NCBI RefSeq assembly: GCF_000411135.1
Contig: NZ_KE150262.1
Span: 640,976-696,847 of the forward strand
From: Actinotignum schaalii FB123-CNA-2
GTDB taxonomy: Bacteria; Actinomycetota; Actinomycetes; Actinomycetales; Actinomycetaceae
DNA length: 55,872 bases
Reading direction: 5' to 3'
Shown here in pieces: positions 1 through 8,532 of the stretch. How positions within the stretch are numbered: position 1 is the stretch's first letter; every line of letters begins with the position of its first letter. The notes under the pieces are model-generated. The model searched no databases. It was not told the origin of the DNA and worked only from the letters and a program-made list of their open reading frames with translations. Made by a program: the position numbers and the translations under genes.

Positions 1-1
1 G

Positions 2-97
2 TACATGTCGTTGGCGAGTCTGGCGCAAACCCGGGATGTTATCGCTCGTGGTGTTATCGACGAGAAGACTATTAGTGGGAAGGAAATTATTGCTTGA
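2..97 (+). CDS. 3' end of an unknown protein (partial)
   Basis: An open frame runs in from the window edge and ends at a TGA at 95-97. The last 31 residues end in GVIDEKTISGKEIIA. The codons are AT-richer than in the rest of the window, like the downstream restriction-modification genes, so it probably belongs to the same low-GC island. The fragment is too short to recognise a family. It is read on the opposite strand to the defence genes and converges on them. Confidence 0.4.
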   Translation, partial: YMSLASLAQTRDVIARGVIDEKTISGKEIIA

Positions 98-113
98 CCT
101 GTGTCTGATATCC

Positions 114-186
114 AGTCCTTATTAGTATCGAAACCAGAGAATGACAATCATGATTCGAGAACACAGATACACCACTAACCAGGACT
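114..186. repeat. Imperfect inverted repeat between convergent genes
   Basis: AGTCCTTATTAGT (114-126) and ACTAACCAGGACT (174-186) match as inverted repeats at 11 of 13 positions with a 47-nt spacer. They lie between the partial gene and the end of the ATPase gene, so a bidirectional terminator or a relic of an element end are both possible. Nothing else is visible in 98-250. Confidence 0.3.
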
Positions 187-250
187 TGACCTAAAGTGAA
201 CGTGTTGCGCAAAGGGATTTGCACGCTGTGCGATGCGTTCAGCTATACAG

Positions 251-2854
251 CTACTCGGCTACTTTTCGTTTTGCGTATTCTTCTCGCCAATTTTTTAACG
301 AAGTCATGTCTTCCAAAAGGACGTCTAGTGTAGGTAGGCTGATCGGCGATTCTTCTGAATGTGAATGTACAAATCCGGAGTATTTGGTCATAAGCGAATC
401 CAGGAAATTGCAATCCTCCTCTCGGACTTTAGCCAGCTCTTTAAGCTTTAAAGTGTAGACGGGTCGTTGGAATCTTTGCACCACCCCGCATATAAGATCA
501 TTCTCAATAGAACGCTCTAACAATATTCTGAAATCGCTGCATATCGACCTTACGCAAGAGTCCGCTCGATCAAATTCGTTGTTTTGGAAGGCTTCTTTAG
601 CTTCTAGATAGCGCTCATTCATGAGCTTGTTTAAGGCCGTTTTGATGTCGTTTTGTGAAAGTGGAATAGGGGCAGGCTCGCCGGTTCCCCAGTCGACAGA
701 TCGAATGCTTATTACGTTTGGCTTCACCCCATTCTTCTTAGTGAAATGGTTCACGGTTCCCAGTAAGGATAAGCGGTGGGTAAAGACAATAATCTGTCTC
801 TCCCGAGAAAGGCTAATCAATCGTTGAACCACAGCTTCTTCGTAGTCTTGATCAAGTGACGATATTGGATCATCGAAAACGAAGGGAGCTTTACTAGTCT
901 TTCCGGTGGCATCTGCCAAGAATGCCGCGATGGAAACAATTCGACTTTCGCCCTCACTTAGGATATCGCGGAGATTAACCGACTCTTTCTGTAAAACGTC
1001 TCGGAGCTGAACTTTATGTAGGACACGTCCCTTGGAAGTTCCTCCTTGCGTGAGCTCCACTTTGAGATGAGACGCTCGGAGAGCTTTAAGCTCATCATTG
1101 AATCGTTGTACAAACGCATCTGTGATTAGAGCTTCTGCCAGCTCTTTTTTCTTCCGAGAGAGCCCTGCGGTGTGGGTCAATTTCTTGGCTTTTTCGAAGT
1201 CCCTCAGCAGCTTCAATCGGTTGATTTCTTCATCGATAGCGACACGGTTCTCGGATAACCACTTTCTAGCCCGTAGGCTATTTAGCTTTTTCTGAAGTTC
1301 CTCCCGATTATCATTTTTGGCGTCTTCGCTATATTGTTCAGCTAATTGACTCTTTTCATTTGAAAGCATCTCGGCTTGATTAAACCATTCAGGTGGAAGT
1401 AAGGGCTTCGGGGGCGTGCCGTCGGCGCCCCCATTTAGTAGCGAATCCTTTCTTGAGCGTAATTCTTCGAAGAAATTCATCACATTATCTCTGAATCGCT
1501 CCGTTGTAATACCGGTTGCGCCTACCCGCGCATTAAGCATCTCTGCTGTTGGTAATTCGCCGATACTCTGTACTGCCGCTTCGTATTCCTGGGTAGATTT
1601 TGTTACAGCTGCTTGCATCTCGCCCTTCACGAATGTCTCGAAAGAAACTAAGCGGTTTTTTGCCTGTTCTGTCAACATTTGATGGCATAGGACGCAACGT
1701 GAGTGTTCGGCAATATTCGGATAGCTTTCCTCTTTGTAGGCGGTTGTTGTGGAGTACTTGCGGGCCGCCTCCCATAATTCTTTCCAAACGTCAGACCCGA
1801 TGCCTTCCAGCTCACTGCCGGAGAATGTCTCTGCGGCAGCTATATTCGCTGCTTTCTCTTTGGAAATCAAATTGACTTTTGCGGCAATAATTCTCCGGCA
1901 ATTATCAGTCGACAATTGTTCCAGGTATGTCTGGGCATCTCGAACCAAACGGTCGATATGGACTTTCTCTTGTTCCAACCGCTTAGCTTGGTCAGCTGGG
2001 GATAATTCGGCAAGCCGTTGCTGTAGAGCCAGAATTTCGGCATCGTCATTGTCGCTAAAAGTACAATTATTGTCGATATCTCGGGTGGAAGTATCGACAT
2101 TGATGGATTTATACCATAGACCTTCAGCTGTTTCGTTCTTTTCACTAGGGAAACTTGGCTTCCTTGATTGATGCCGACTAGCTTTGTCCTCGAGAGATGC
2201 TGCGACTTTTTCACATAACTGGATGAGTGAGGTGAGAAATGATAGAATTGGTGGCTCGTAGGTTACCTCGCCTCCTTTATCTACAAATATCTTGCCAAAG
2301 GAATTGTCGAAAATCTCAACGTTGCTAAGATCGTTGCAGACACCATCGTCCGACCATATATAGCTCTTCTGTATTCCGTTTTGCACAAATGAAATACAGG
2401 CTTTCTTATTGTGGCGGTCGCGTTTATATACATTATTATGTAAAATGCCCTTTTCACGTGCGCCGCATACGTGTTTAAGTAGTCTGATATACCCTGATTT
2501 ACCGGATCCATTATGGCCATAAATAATCGTGAGATTGTTATCCTTATTGAATTCAGATTTGTTGCATTTACAGAATTCAAGTGGTTTCTTCGGGGCGAGA
2601 GCGTTTATGCCTTCGATATTACTTATCGAGCATAGTCGTAGGGAATCTCCTCCGATTGGGGAGAAAGAGGAAAGGGGGAAACTACAACTTGGCTTGGGTA
2701 ACTTACCTTGGACTTCTTGCAGGCATTGTAGCGCAAGTTTTGAAATGTCTTCGTCTGTGAGTGTAGCTTGCTCAAGCAGAAGAGTAGCCGCATTTTGAAG
2801 CCACCAGTGCCGATTTGAAAACCATTCGGCCAGCCGCATAGTTGTATCGCTCAT
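251..2854 (-). CDS. RloC/PrrC-like AAA ATPase, probable anticodon nuclease
   Basis: This 867-aa protein looks like the AAA_13 family that includes the phage-exclusion tRNA anticodon nucleases PrrC and RloC. Visible parts, numbered from the chosen start: Walker A GHNGSGKS (113-120); long helical stretches around a CVLC pair (387-390) that resembles the RloC zinc hook; ABC signature LSEGES (632-637); Walker B FVFDDP (648-653) with SSLD; and an H-loop THR. The C-terminal domain carries R776-x3-E780 and H830/H832 in SGFVHSH. This resembles the Arg-Glu-His triad (R320/E324/H356) known for PrrC and HEPN-type RNases. The second in-frame ATG (2854) is preferred because GAAGGA lies 6 nt before it but touches the first ATG (2860). 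It lies downstream of the restriction enzyme on the same strand with a 168-bp gap. Nuclease activity is inferred; other AAA_13 defence ATPases are possible. Confidence 0.75.
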   Translation of the reverse strand: MSDTTMRLAEWFSNRHWWLQNAATLLLEQATLTDEDISKLALQCLQEVQGKLPKPSCSFPLSSFSPIGGDSLRLCSISNIEGINALAPKKPLEFCKCNKSEFNKDNNLTIIYGHNGSGKSGYIRLLKHVCGAREKGILHNNVYKRDRHNKKACISFVQNGIQKSYIWSDDGVCNDLSNVEIFDNSFGKIFVDKGGEVTYEPPILSFLTSLIQLCEKVAASLEDKASRHQSRKPSFPSEKNETAEGLWYKSINVDTSTRDIDNNCTFSDNDDAEILALQQRLAELSPADQAKRLEQEKVHIDRLVRDAQTYLEQLSTDNCRRIIAAKVNLISKEKAANIAAAETFSGSELEGIGSDVWKELWEAARKYSTTTAYKEESYPNIAEHSRCVLCHQMLTEQAKNRLVSFETFVKGEMQAAVTKSTQEYEAAVQSIGELPTAEMLNARVGATGITTERFRDNVMNFFEELRSRKDSLLNGGADGTPPKPLLPPEWFNQAEMLSNEKSQLAEQYSEDAKNDNREELQKKLNSLRARKWLSENRVAIDEEINRLKLLRDFEKAKKLTHTAGLSRKKKELAEALITDAFVQRFNDELKALRASHLKVELTQGGTSKGRVLHKVQLRDVLQKESVNLRDILSEGESRIVSIAAFLADATGKTSKAPFVFDDPISSLDQDYEEAVVQRLISLSRERQIIVFTHRLSLLGTVNHFTKKNGVKPNVISIRSVDWGTGEPAPIPLSQNDIKTALNKLMNERYLEAKEAFQNNEFDRADSCVRSICSDFRILLERSIENDLICGVVQRFQRPVYTLKLKELAKVREEDCNFLDSLMTKYSGFVHSHSEESPISLPTLDVLLEDMTSLKNWREEYAKRKVAE

Positions 2855-3022
2855 GCCCATTCCTTCGCCAGCTTTCGGTCGTGTTTAATTGTACCGAGAC
2901 TGGCGGGCCAGTGGTCATGTTCATCCACTGATAGTAGGCAGGCTCGGTAACGTGTCCTAAACCGGGGATAACTTGCCGTCCGGTGCCATGCAAGAATTTC
3001 AAGGCACTGTAACTGATGCTTT

Positions 3023-4816
3023 TCATCTACGTTGAGGACTGTAGACTGACCGTACGTGAGATTCGATTTCTTCTTTCCATCCCGGTGCGCCCGATGTGTT
3101 ATCGCGGCTCGACATAACGGATTGGATTAGCTCGAAAAATACTCGCGGAGATAGGGTCTTGTGCCGGCCTGCGTAATCGACGACTATACGTAGCTGTTTT
3201 AAAGTGAGAGGCGCAATATCTAGTCGAACTTTGTCATTATCGCTCAAATACCAGGTCCCAACACGGAAAGTTTCTGCGGCATTAGTATCAATGTTCCGAG
3301 CAATAAAAAGACCTAGAACATCTTTTCCGTCTGTGCGATGTGCGGCGAGCATGTCGGCGACGTGACGCCTTACTGGCTCTCCTTCAGCAGCCTCCTGGCG
3401 CGAACTTTCAGTAAGGGTAACCTCTATCACAATTACCTTGTCGTCGTATTCCGCAATTATATCTGCACCACCACCAGAAGCAGTGCCAATGGGTAAGAAA
3501 TCTTGATCAATGTGGAATCGGCGAACAGAATTTGGGGGAATGACGAGATCGCCGAAAGCTAAAACTACCCTCCACAACGTCCACTCTAAGTATGCGGCTC
3601 GCTCCTCTTTCGGAATCTTCAGTTCGTAGTCTCCGAATTGGTAGGTAGTCTTATTCTCATCTAGCATTGCAAGGTAGGCCGATATTTCATCGATTTCTCG
3701 CGGCTGCTCCAAAGCGAATTCAAGTTCTTTATTCTGAAAAATTAGTGCGTCCAGATCGTAGCGCGCGGCACTCGCACCGGCTACTGTGCTTAAATCGTAG
3801 TTTGATTTGTCGAAAGCGAGGCGTCGGGCTTTCGCGACTTTAATAAGGTCTTCGAGTACGGACACAGCGCCACGAATATTGTCGGTTGGAAGCTCGGCAC
3901 CGCTAAAAAGTCGTTGCATATACCGAACTGGCCCAGGGAGGGGATCATAGGAGTTATCACAGATCGCGTGCGCAATGGTCTTTTTTTCAGGGACCAGACT
4001 AATTCCACGTCCCTTAGCTTGGAACAGCCCTGTCATTTTAAGATACCTGAAAGATACGTCTTGATAGTCGTAGAATGTTCCGTAATTACTGTGTGATGCA
4101 CCAAGAGTGCGTTGGCGTTCCAAAGCTGATTCCATAGTTTCTACATCGAATTTTCTCTTACTAACAGCCCTTTCTCGACGGGTTCGGAGCGCCATTATCT
4201 CGTCGCAGATGGCTTCGATATCGGAAGTATTGTGAGTGAAAATCACAAGAGAGGCCATTTCAAGACGCGAAATGTATGGCTCTATTCCGTTTTTCTTCAA
4301 CTGCCTTAAAATACCTACAATATGTCGCAGTGGCGAGAATGGTTTGAATGCGTAATTATGCTCAAGGGGGCTAGGTAAGCTCAATGCTGAAATTGATCGC
4401 AAGAAGACCTCTTGCTGTGCTTGCAGTGACTGTGCCGATAATAAGCGTTGTCCATTTTCGGTGACGGTGTATGGCTTTCCAAGTTCGTTAAGGATTTGTT
4501 TTGTGTCAAGATCTCTAATCTCCTTTAACTTCGTGAAATCTGGGGTGATAAAGCCTAGTTTGCTGAGCCCTGAACGCCATTTTCTGGAAATGGAAGTGAT
4601 ATCTTTAGTGCGAGGATTCAGCGTAATAATACCGGCGTTATCGAGCGCTCTCGCAATTGCTTCTTCCTCTTCTTTACCCATGCGGCCTTCGAAACCGGCA
4701 TCGACGAGGGCTTGTAAAGCATTTCTGAGCCGCAAAGGATTTCGCAAGGTTGTGTTGGCTAGGTGCCAAGGCCGTAAGCTGAAATCGATCTCATGATTCA
4801 TTTTAATATCCGACAA
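3023..4816 (-). CDS. AlwI-family type IIS restriction endonuclease
   Basis: The 597-aa product begins with a stretch (residues 16-28, PWHLANTTLRNPL) typical of AlwI-family endonucleases, which cut a few bases outside GGATC. A PD-(D/E)XK-like core is visible late in the protein: D452 in GGGADIIAEYDD, followed by E465 in VIVIEVTLTES. Its start overlaps the 3' end of the methyltransferase gene by 14 nt, so the two are probably translated together, with the methylase made first. The specificity is inferred from the family name and the double-methylase partner; it is not proven by sequence. The codons are AT-rich relative to the housekeeping genes, consistent with lateral acquisition. Confidence 0.78.
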   Translation of the reverse strand: MSDIKMNHEIDFSLRPWHLANTTLRNPLRLRNALQALVDAGFEGRMGKEEEEAIARALDNAGIITLNPRTKDITSISRKWRSGLSKLGFITPDFTKLKEIRDLDTKQILNELGKPYTVTENGQRLLSAQSLQAQQEVFLRSISALSLPSPLEHNYAFKPFSPLRHIVGILRQLKKNGIEPYISRLEMASLVIFTHNTSDIEAICDEIMALRTRRERAVSKRKFDVETMESALERQRTLGASHSNYGTFYDYQDVSFRYLKMTGLFQAKGRGISLVPEKKTIAHAICDNSYDPLPGPVRYMQRLFSGAELPTDNIRGAVSVLEDLIKVAKARRLAFDKSNYDLSTVAGASAARYDLDALIFQNKELEFALEQPREIDEISAYLAMLDENKTTYQFGDYELKIPKEERAAYLEWTLWRVVLAFGDLVIPPNSVRRFHIDQDFLPIGTASGGGADIIAEYDDKVIVIEVTLTESSRQEAAEGEPVRRHVADMLAAHRTDGKDVLGLFIARNIDTNAAETFRVGTWYLSDNDKVRLDIAPLTLKQLRIVVDYAGRHKTLSPRVFFELIQSVMSSRDNTSGAPGWKEEIESHVRSVYSPQRR

Positions 4817-6713
4817 AAAGGTATTCCTGGACTGAATTTCTATTGTTACCCACTCGAGCGTGTTGATTTCCGAAAGAGTATTTGTAGTTGATCGGAAGCA
4901 CTTCCACGTTTCGCTTATGTTTGCTCATAATTTCGACCATCTCATCAAGGGTTGGCAGTGAGTTGGAGGAGTATGAAACGAGTAAAACTGAGTTCCGATG
5001 CTGATGGAATAAACGGTCAAAAGCGTCGTAGGCGCCTTTGCGAGATGCAAATGGAGTCGGATAGGACTTGAATTTCTTTGTTTGGGTGGATTCTTGAATT
5101 TCGACTCCCTTCCAGTCGCGCGCAAGTCCCTCAACAAAGTGGTAACGGCGCACGTACTCGTTGTCTGAGCGGAGGGAGTAGTACGGCGGGTCGATGTAGG
5201 TGAGAGAGTTCGGTACGGCACGCACAGTCATCGCGTCCCCTCTTCTCGAAAGCGATTGCTTGCCGTTATCGAAAATCGCATTATTTATTTCTTGGACAGC
5301 TCTGAGGAAATGTTCTTGAAAAGACATCTGTAAATCTTTTCTGCCATCATCGTAGCGCATTCCGACATAAGTGAAAATTCCGCGCGGGCGCTTTTTTAGA
5401 CACGCTCGTATTAGTGCCGCCATTGCGATTGAGCGTTCGTATGGATTCTTGATCGTTTTAATGCCCGCCCTCATAGAATCGATGAAAGCGTTATCTTCGT
5501 CTGAGTAGTATAATTCGTGGAAAGTCTCGGAGACGAACCCATCAGTTTTAAAATCGGTCTCAACGAGGCGGCATGCTTTGTCTAAAGGTAGAATAACCCC
5601 CGAGTTCTCAATGAGTGCCTTAGCCGAATTTGCACTAAATGCCATGTAGTCGTTGGCGAGAACGCTCTTTCCTTTCGCTTTGAACATGTATGAAACCACT
5701 CCGGAACCGGAAAATAGATCTACGACGTTTTCGTAGTCAAACTGCTCGGCTACAGCCCAGATATCCGACAGTAATTTCTTTTTGGATCCCATGTATCGAG
5801 TTGATGGGAAGGCGAGTGTTTGTTTATCGAGGGGTTCACGGCAGGCTTCTAGATTCACTTTCCGTTTCGGAGGAATTGTTACAATGACGTCCTCTCCATA
5901 CCTGCTGGAGGCTTTTGCACTAATCGACCGCTTAGTTTGAACTATGTCAATGTGGAAACCGTCGAATAGTTCGTGAACAAGCGGGTGGTTGGAATTTGTT
6001 AAAATTACGAAACATCCGAGTTCGTGTAGGCGCTTAATCTCCTGGGCTAGCTGGAGATGATCTTCCTCGTAAAACTGCTCTTTGGTGTAACGCTTAAAGT
6101 CGGAGTACTTACCTGTTGGTAAGTATGGAGGATCGAGGAAGACGAAATCGCCTGGCTCGGCGTTGGCCTGAAGTATATCTTCGTAGGTGCCTTGAATTAT
6201 TTCAGCCCCCTGCAGTGCGGATGATACTTCGTAAAGGTTATGTTCATCAACGATCTTAGGGTTTTTGTACCGGCCGTAAGGTACATTGAACTGTCCAGAA
6301 CGATTGACCCGGTATAGTCCATTAAAACATGTGCGATTGAGGAAAATTGTCCGTGCGGCCGCAACCGCCGGGGATAGTTCCTCCCAGTTTTGCGCGCGAA
6401 CGGTGTAAAAGTAGCTCTCATCGTTATGGTGAATCTTTAAAGCGTCTATTACAGAGCCTACGTCATCCTTAACTGCGGTGTACAGGTTGATTAACTCCGG
6501 ATTTATGTCTCCGATTATGGCTCTTTGAGGTCGTGAGGCGAAAAAGAGTGCTCCTCCACCAAAAAACGGTTCGATATACTTGCCGTAATCTTTCGGCATT
6601 CGTTCCAGCAGCTCCGGAAGCAGCTGAGTTTTTCCCCCAGCCCATTTGAGTAACGGGCGCGCCTGGCTGGAATGTTCAGGTATCGCTTCTAGAGGAATCA
6701 AATTATCAGCCAC
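4803..6713 (-). CDS. Fused double D12-class N6-adenine DNA methyltransferase
   Basis: The 636-aa protein is two adenine methyltransferases in tandem. Half one has the SAM-binding KWAGGK (23-28) and catalytic DPPY (194-197), as in Dam-type enzymes. Half two restarts near residue 305 with YMGSKKK (307-313), FSGSG (334-338) and a second DPPY (508-511). Such fusions, for example M.FokI, modify the two different strands of an asymmetric type IIS site. This fits the AlwI-type endonuclease encoded immediately downstream. The start is a GTG. TAGTAT lies 7 nt before it and no Shine-Dalgarno is visible, so the message may be leaderless. No controller (C) protein gene is visible. Confidence 0.88.
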   Translation of the reverse strand: MADNLIPLEAIPEHSSQARPLLKWAGGKTQLLPELLERMPKDYGKYIEPFFGGGALFFASRPQRAIIGDINPELINLYTAVKDDVGSVIDALKIHHNDESYFYTVRAQNWEELSPAVAAARTIFLNRTCFNGLYRVNRSGQFNVPYGRYKNPKIVDEHNLYEVSSALQGAEIIQGTYEDILQANAEPGDFVFLDPPYLPTGKYSDFKRYTKEQFYEEDHLQLAQEIKRLHELGCFVILTNSNHPLVHELFDGFHIDIVQTKRSISAKASSRYGEDVIVTIPPKRKVNLEACREPLDKQTLAFPSTRYMGSKKKLLSDIWAVAEQFDYENVVDLFSGSGVVSYMFKAKGKSVLANDYMAFSANSAKALIENSGVILPLDKACRLVETDFKTDGFVSETFHELYYSDEDNAFIDSMRAGIKTIKNPYERSIAMAALIRACLKKRPRGIFTYVGMRYDDGRKDLQMSFQEHFLRAVQEINNAIFDNGKQSLSRRGDAMTVRAVPNSLTYIDPPYYSLRSDNEYVRRYHFVEGLARDWKGVEIQESTQTKKFKSYPTPFASRKGAYDAFDRLFHQHRNSVLLVSYSSNSLPTLDEMVEIMSKHKRNVEVLPINYKYSFGNQHARVGNNRNSVQEYLFVGY

Positions 6714-6862
6714 ACTGACGATACTACCAAACGGTTGAGGGTGTGATCTCCCTCGAAGTAGCTATCGAGAAGTGCGTGGAATGGGTACTGTTTCGACTGA
6801 CGGTATTTGGAGCGGTGTCTTCTATATGAAGAGGGTCCTGTGGATCGTTTGATCAGGGATTT

Positions 6863-7402
6863 TTACTCTTGAGGATGCCGCTGGGCTAGGTAGGTGCTGA
6901 AGAAGACCGCGAAGGCGAGGATCCAGAGCCAGGCCAGGGCAGAGTACCAGTTGAGGCCGCCGAAGAGCTTGATGCGGGGTAGCTCGGTTGCGATGATGAA
7001 AGAGATGCCGAAGAAAGCGCCGTAGACGGCATCCAAGGCATAGCCCCACGGACTCCGCACGCCACGCGCTCGGCGCAGCACCGCCGCAGCCTTGGTGAGA
7101 AGCACGCTCGCCGCGAGGTAAACGAGGGTGGAAGTCCAGAACATCCACATCTCCACTTTCGGACCTCCGGTGGCCCAGAACAGGAGCATCGCTGCAGCCA
7201 ACCCGGCAACGACCACGATGAGCAAAGTAGCGCCCTTGCGGTAGCGGTACGCCCTCTCGGTGGATTTCTCACGGTTCTTGGGTGCGTGTGTGGAATCTGC
7301 CGATGCGTGTGTGGAGCTAGCGGGTGCGTTCGCGGAACCTGCGGATGAGTGCGTGGTGTCTGTGGGCTGCTCCTTAGGTTCTTGTGTGGCATGCTCGTTC
7401 AT
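6863..7402 (-). CDS. Small membrane protein, paralogue of the divergent neighbour
   Basis: The 179-aa protein has a polar, Ser/Thr/His-rich N-terminal ~60 residues and then about four hydrophobic segments. The segment ending RSPWGYALDAVYG matches the neighbour's RRFGYLLDAGYG, and the following GxxxGISF/GLSF stretch is also shared. The two are therefore divergent paralogues. The ATG at 7402 was chosen because longer versions run into the neighbouring gene. It has no clear ribosome site, and only 42 bp separate the two starts, so the promoters must overlap. Function is unknown. GC content returns to the high-GC norm here, marking the end of the defence island. Confidence 0.6.
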   Translation of the reverse strand: MNEHATQEPKEQPTDTTHSSAGSANAPASSTHASADSTHAPKNREKSTERAYRYRKGATLLIVVVAGLAAAMLLFWATGGPKVEMWMFWTSTLVYLAASVLLTKAAAVLRRARGVRSPWGYALDAVYGAFFGISFIIATELPRIKLFGGLNWYSALAWLWILAFAVFFSTYLAQRHPQE

Positions 7403-7444
7403 AGGATAATTATTGCCGATATTCAACGTCGAAGGGAACGGTCT

Positions 7445-7855
7445 ATGGCGGACGCACCGCAGCATCGGCAGCTGGTTAGGAAAGTCCCCATCGGCAAGAT
7501 TGTTAGCTTTCTGATCATCCTCCTCGTCGGTTTCGGATTTGCCCTCGCGGTGGTTTTCCTTGCTGGCCGGCATTCCTTCCCGCTATGGAGCTTCGTCGTC
7601 GTACTTATTCTTTTTAGCATCGCCAGTTTCTACATGACGCGCGCGGTGGGGCGAACGCCGCGGCGCTTCGGGTACCTCCTCGACGCCGGCTACGGAATCA
7701 TTGCCGGGCTATCCTTCCTGGTGTTTCAGTACGCGTACGAATCGATTCGGTGGCCGTCGTTCCTGCTGGTGGTGTGGATGCTAGTGACCTCGATGGGATG
7801 CAGCGCGTATATCGACAAACGGCACCCGGTGCCACAGGTTGGTGCAGAAGCTTAG
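7445..7855 (+). CDS. Small membrane protein, paralogue of the divergent neighbour
   Basis: The 136-aa protein has four predicted membrane segments and a short basic N-terminus (RQLVRKVPIGK). It shares the central RRFGYLLDAGYGIIAGLSF signature and the C-terminal short-loop pattern (KRHP) with the divergent gene, whose own end is AQRHPQE. The ATG at 7445 follows AAGGGA by about 8 nt, which decides the start over earlier in-frame options. Its 3' end overlaps the convergent minus-strand gene by 4 bp. Function is unknown; small integral proteins of this type are usually lineage-specific. Confidence 0.6.
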   Translation: MADAPQHRQLVRKVPIGKIVSFLIILLVGFGFALAVVFLAGRHSFPLWSFVVVLILFSIASFYMTRAVGRTPRRFGYLLDAGYGIIAGLSFLVFQYAYESIRWPSFLLVVWMLVTSMGCSAYIDKRHPVPQVGAEA

Positions 7856-8463
7856 CGCGCGTTGCGAGCGGCGGTAAGCGCCGCAAGGCGTGCCTGAAGT
7901 TGCGTGACGTAGTCCAGGTTGGCCGCGGGAACGGTACCCACGTACTCGTGGGCCCACCGATAAAACTGGTTGGCGCCGCGCAAAACACCGTGTAGGAAAG
8001 ATAGTGGCTCGGCGGGGTAGCGCTGGCCGCGGAGCTCGAAAATGAGTAGCTGCCCGCTGCGGGTGAGTGAAAAGCCCGCGGTTTCCTCGCTGAAATCGCC
8101 GCGCCCGGTGCCGGTATCGAGATAGCCTTCTACCGCGTCCAGCATGCTCTGCCAGAACAGCGCGAGATGCGTCCAGGCTTCGCGCGGCATGATTTGCTGG
8201 CCGTTGAGTTCCAGGGAAATCCAGCCTTCGCCGGCGAACTTGCCGGTGCGCTGCTGGTGGTGCCAGCAGCGGGCGGCTTCACGTGGCTCGCTCGCGATGG
8301 ATACCAGGTGGGTGGCTGGGTGGGCGGTTAGCTCGCCCGGATCCACGATGGTGGTTTCGCGCAGCACGAAAGTTTCGACGATGAGCTGGCTTGGGACTGG
8401 CCACTTTGTTTCGGTCACGCGCCCTCGCTGAACCTTGGTATATGAAGCCCGGCCCTGACCCAT
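7852..8463 (-). CDS. Hypothetical protein, last gene of the sirtuin operon
   Basis: About 203 aa, soluble, with no signal peptide and no domain I recognise. It is rich in Trp, Gln and His in the middle (REAARCWHHQQRTGKF) and ends in an alanine-rich helix (QARLAALTAARNAR). The start is uncertain: the ATG at 8463 gives a clean protein, an upstream TTG at 8529 would place it 4 nt after the previous stop, and an internal GTG has a GAGGG before it. It is the last of three minus-strand genes. ATTGCTAGAGTTTATT in the gap could also be an internal promoter. Confidence 0.5.
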   Translation of the reverse strand: MGQGRASYTKVQRGRVTETKWPVPSQLIVETFVLRETTIVDPGELTAHPATHLVSIASEPREAARCWHHQQRTGKFAGEGWISLELNGQQIMPREAWTHLALFWQSMLDAVEGYLDTGTGRGDFSEETAGFSLTRSGQLLIFELRGQRYPAEPLSFLHGVLRGANQFYRWAHEYVGTVPAANLDYVTQLQARLAALTAARNAR

Positions 8464-8532
8464 TCGCGAGGCGGATGGGCGGGCCGGTTCTGGTGAATAA
8501 ACTCTAGCAATGCCACGGCAAAGGCTCAAGGT

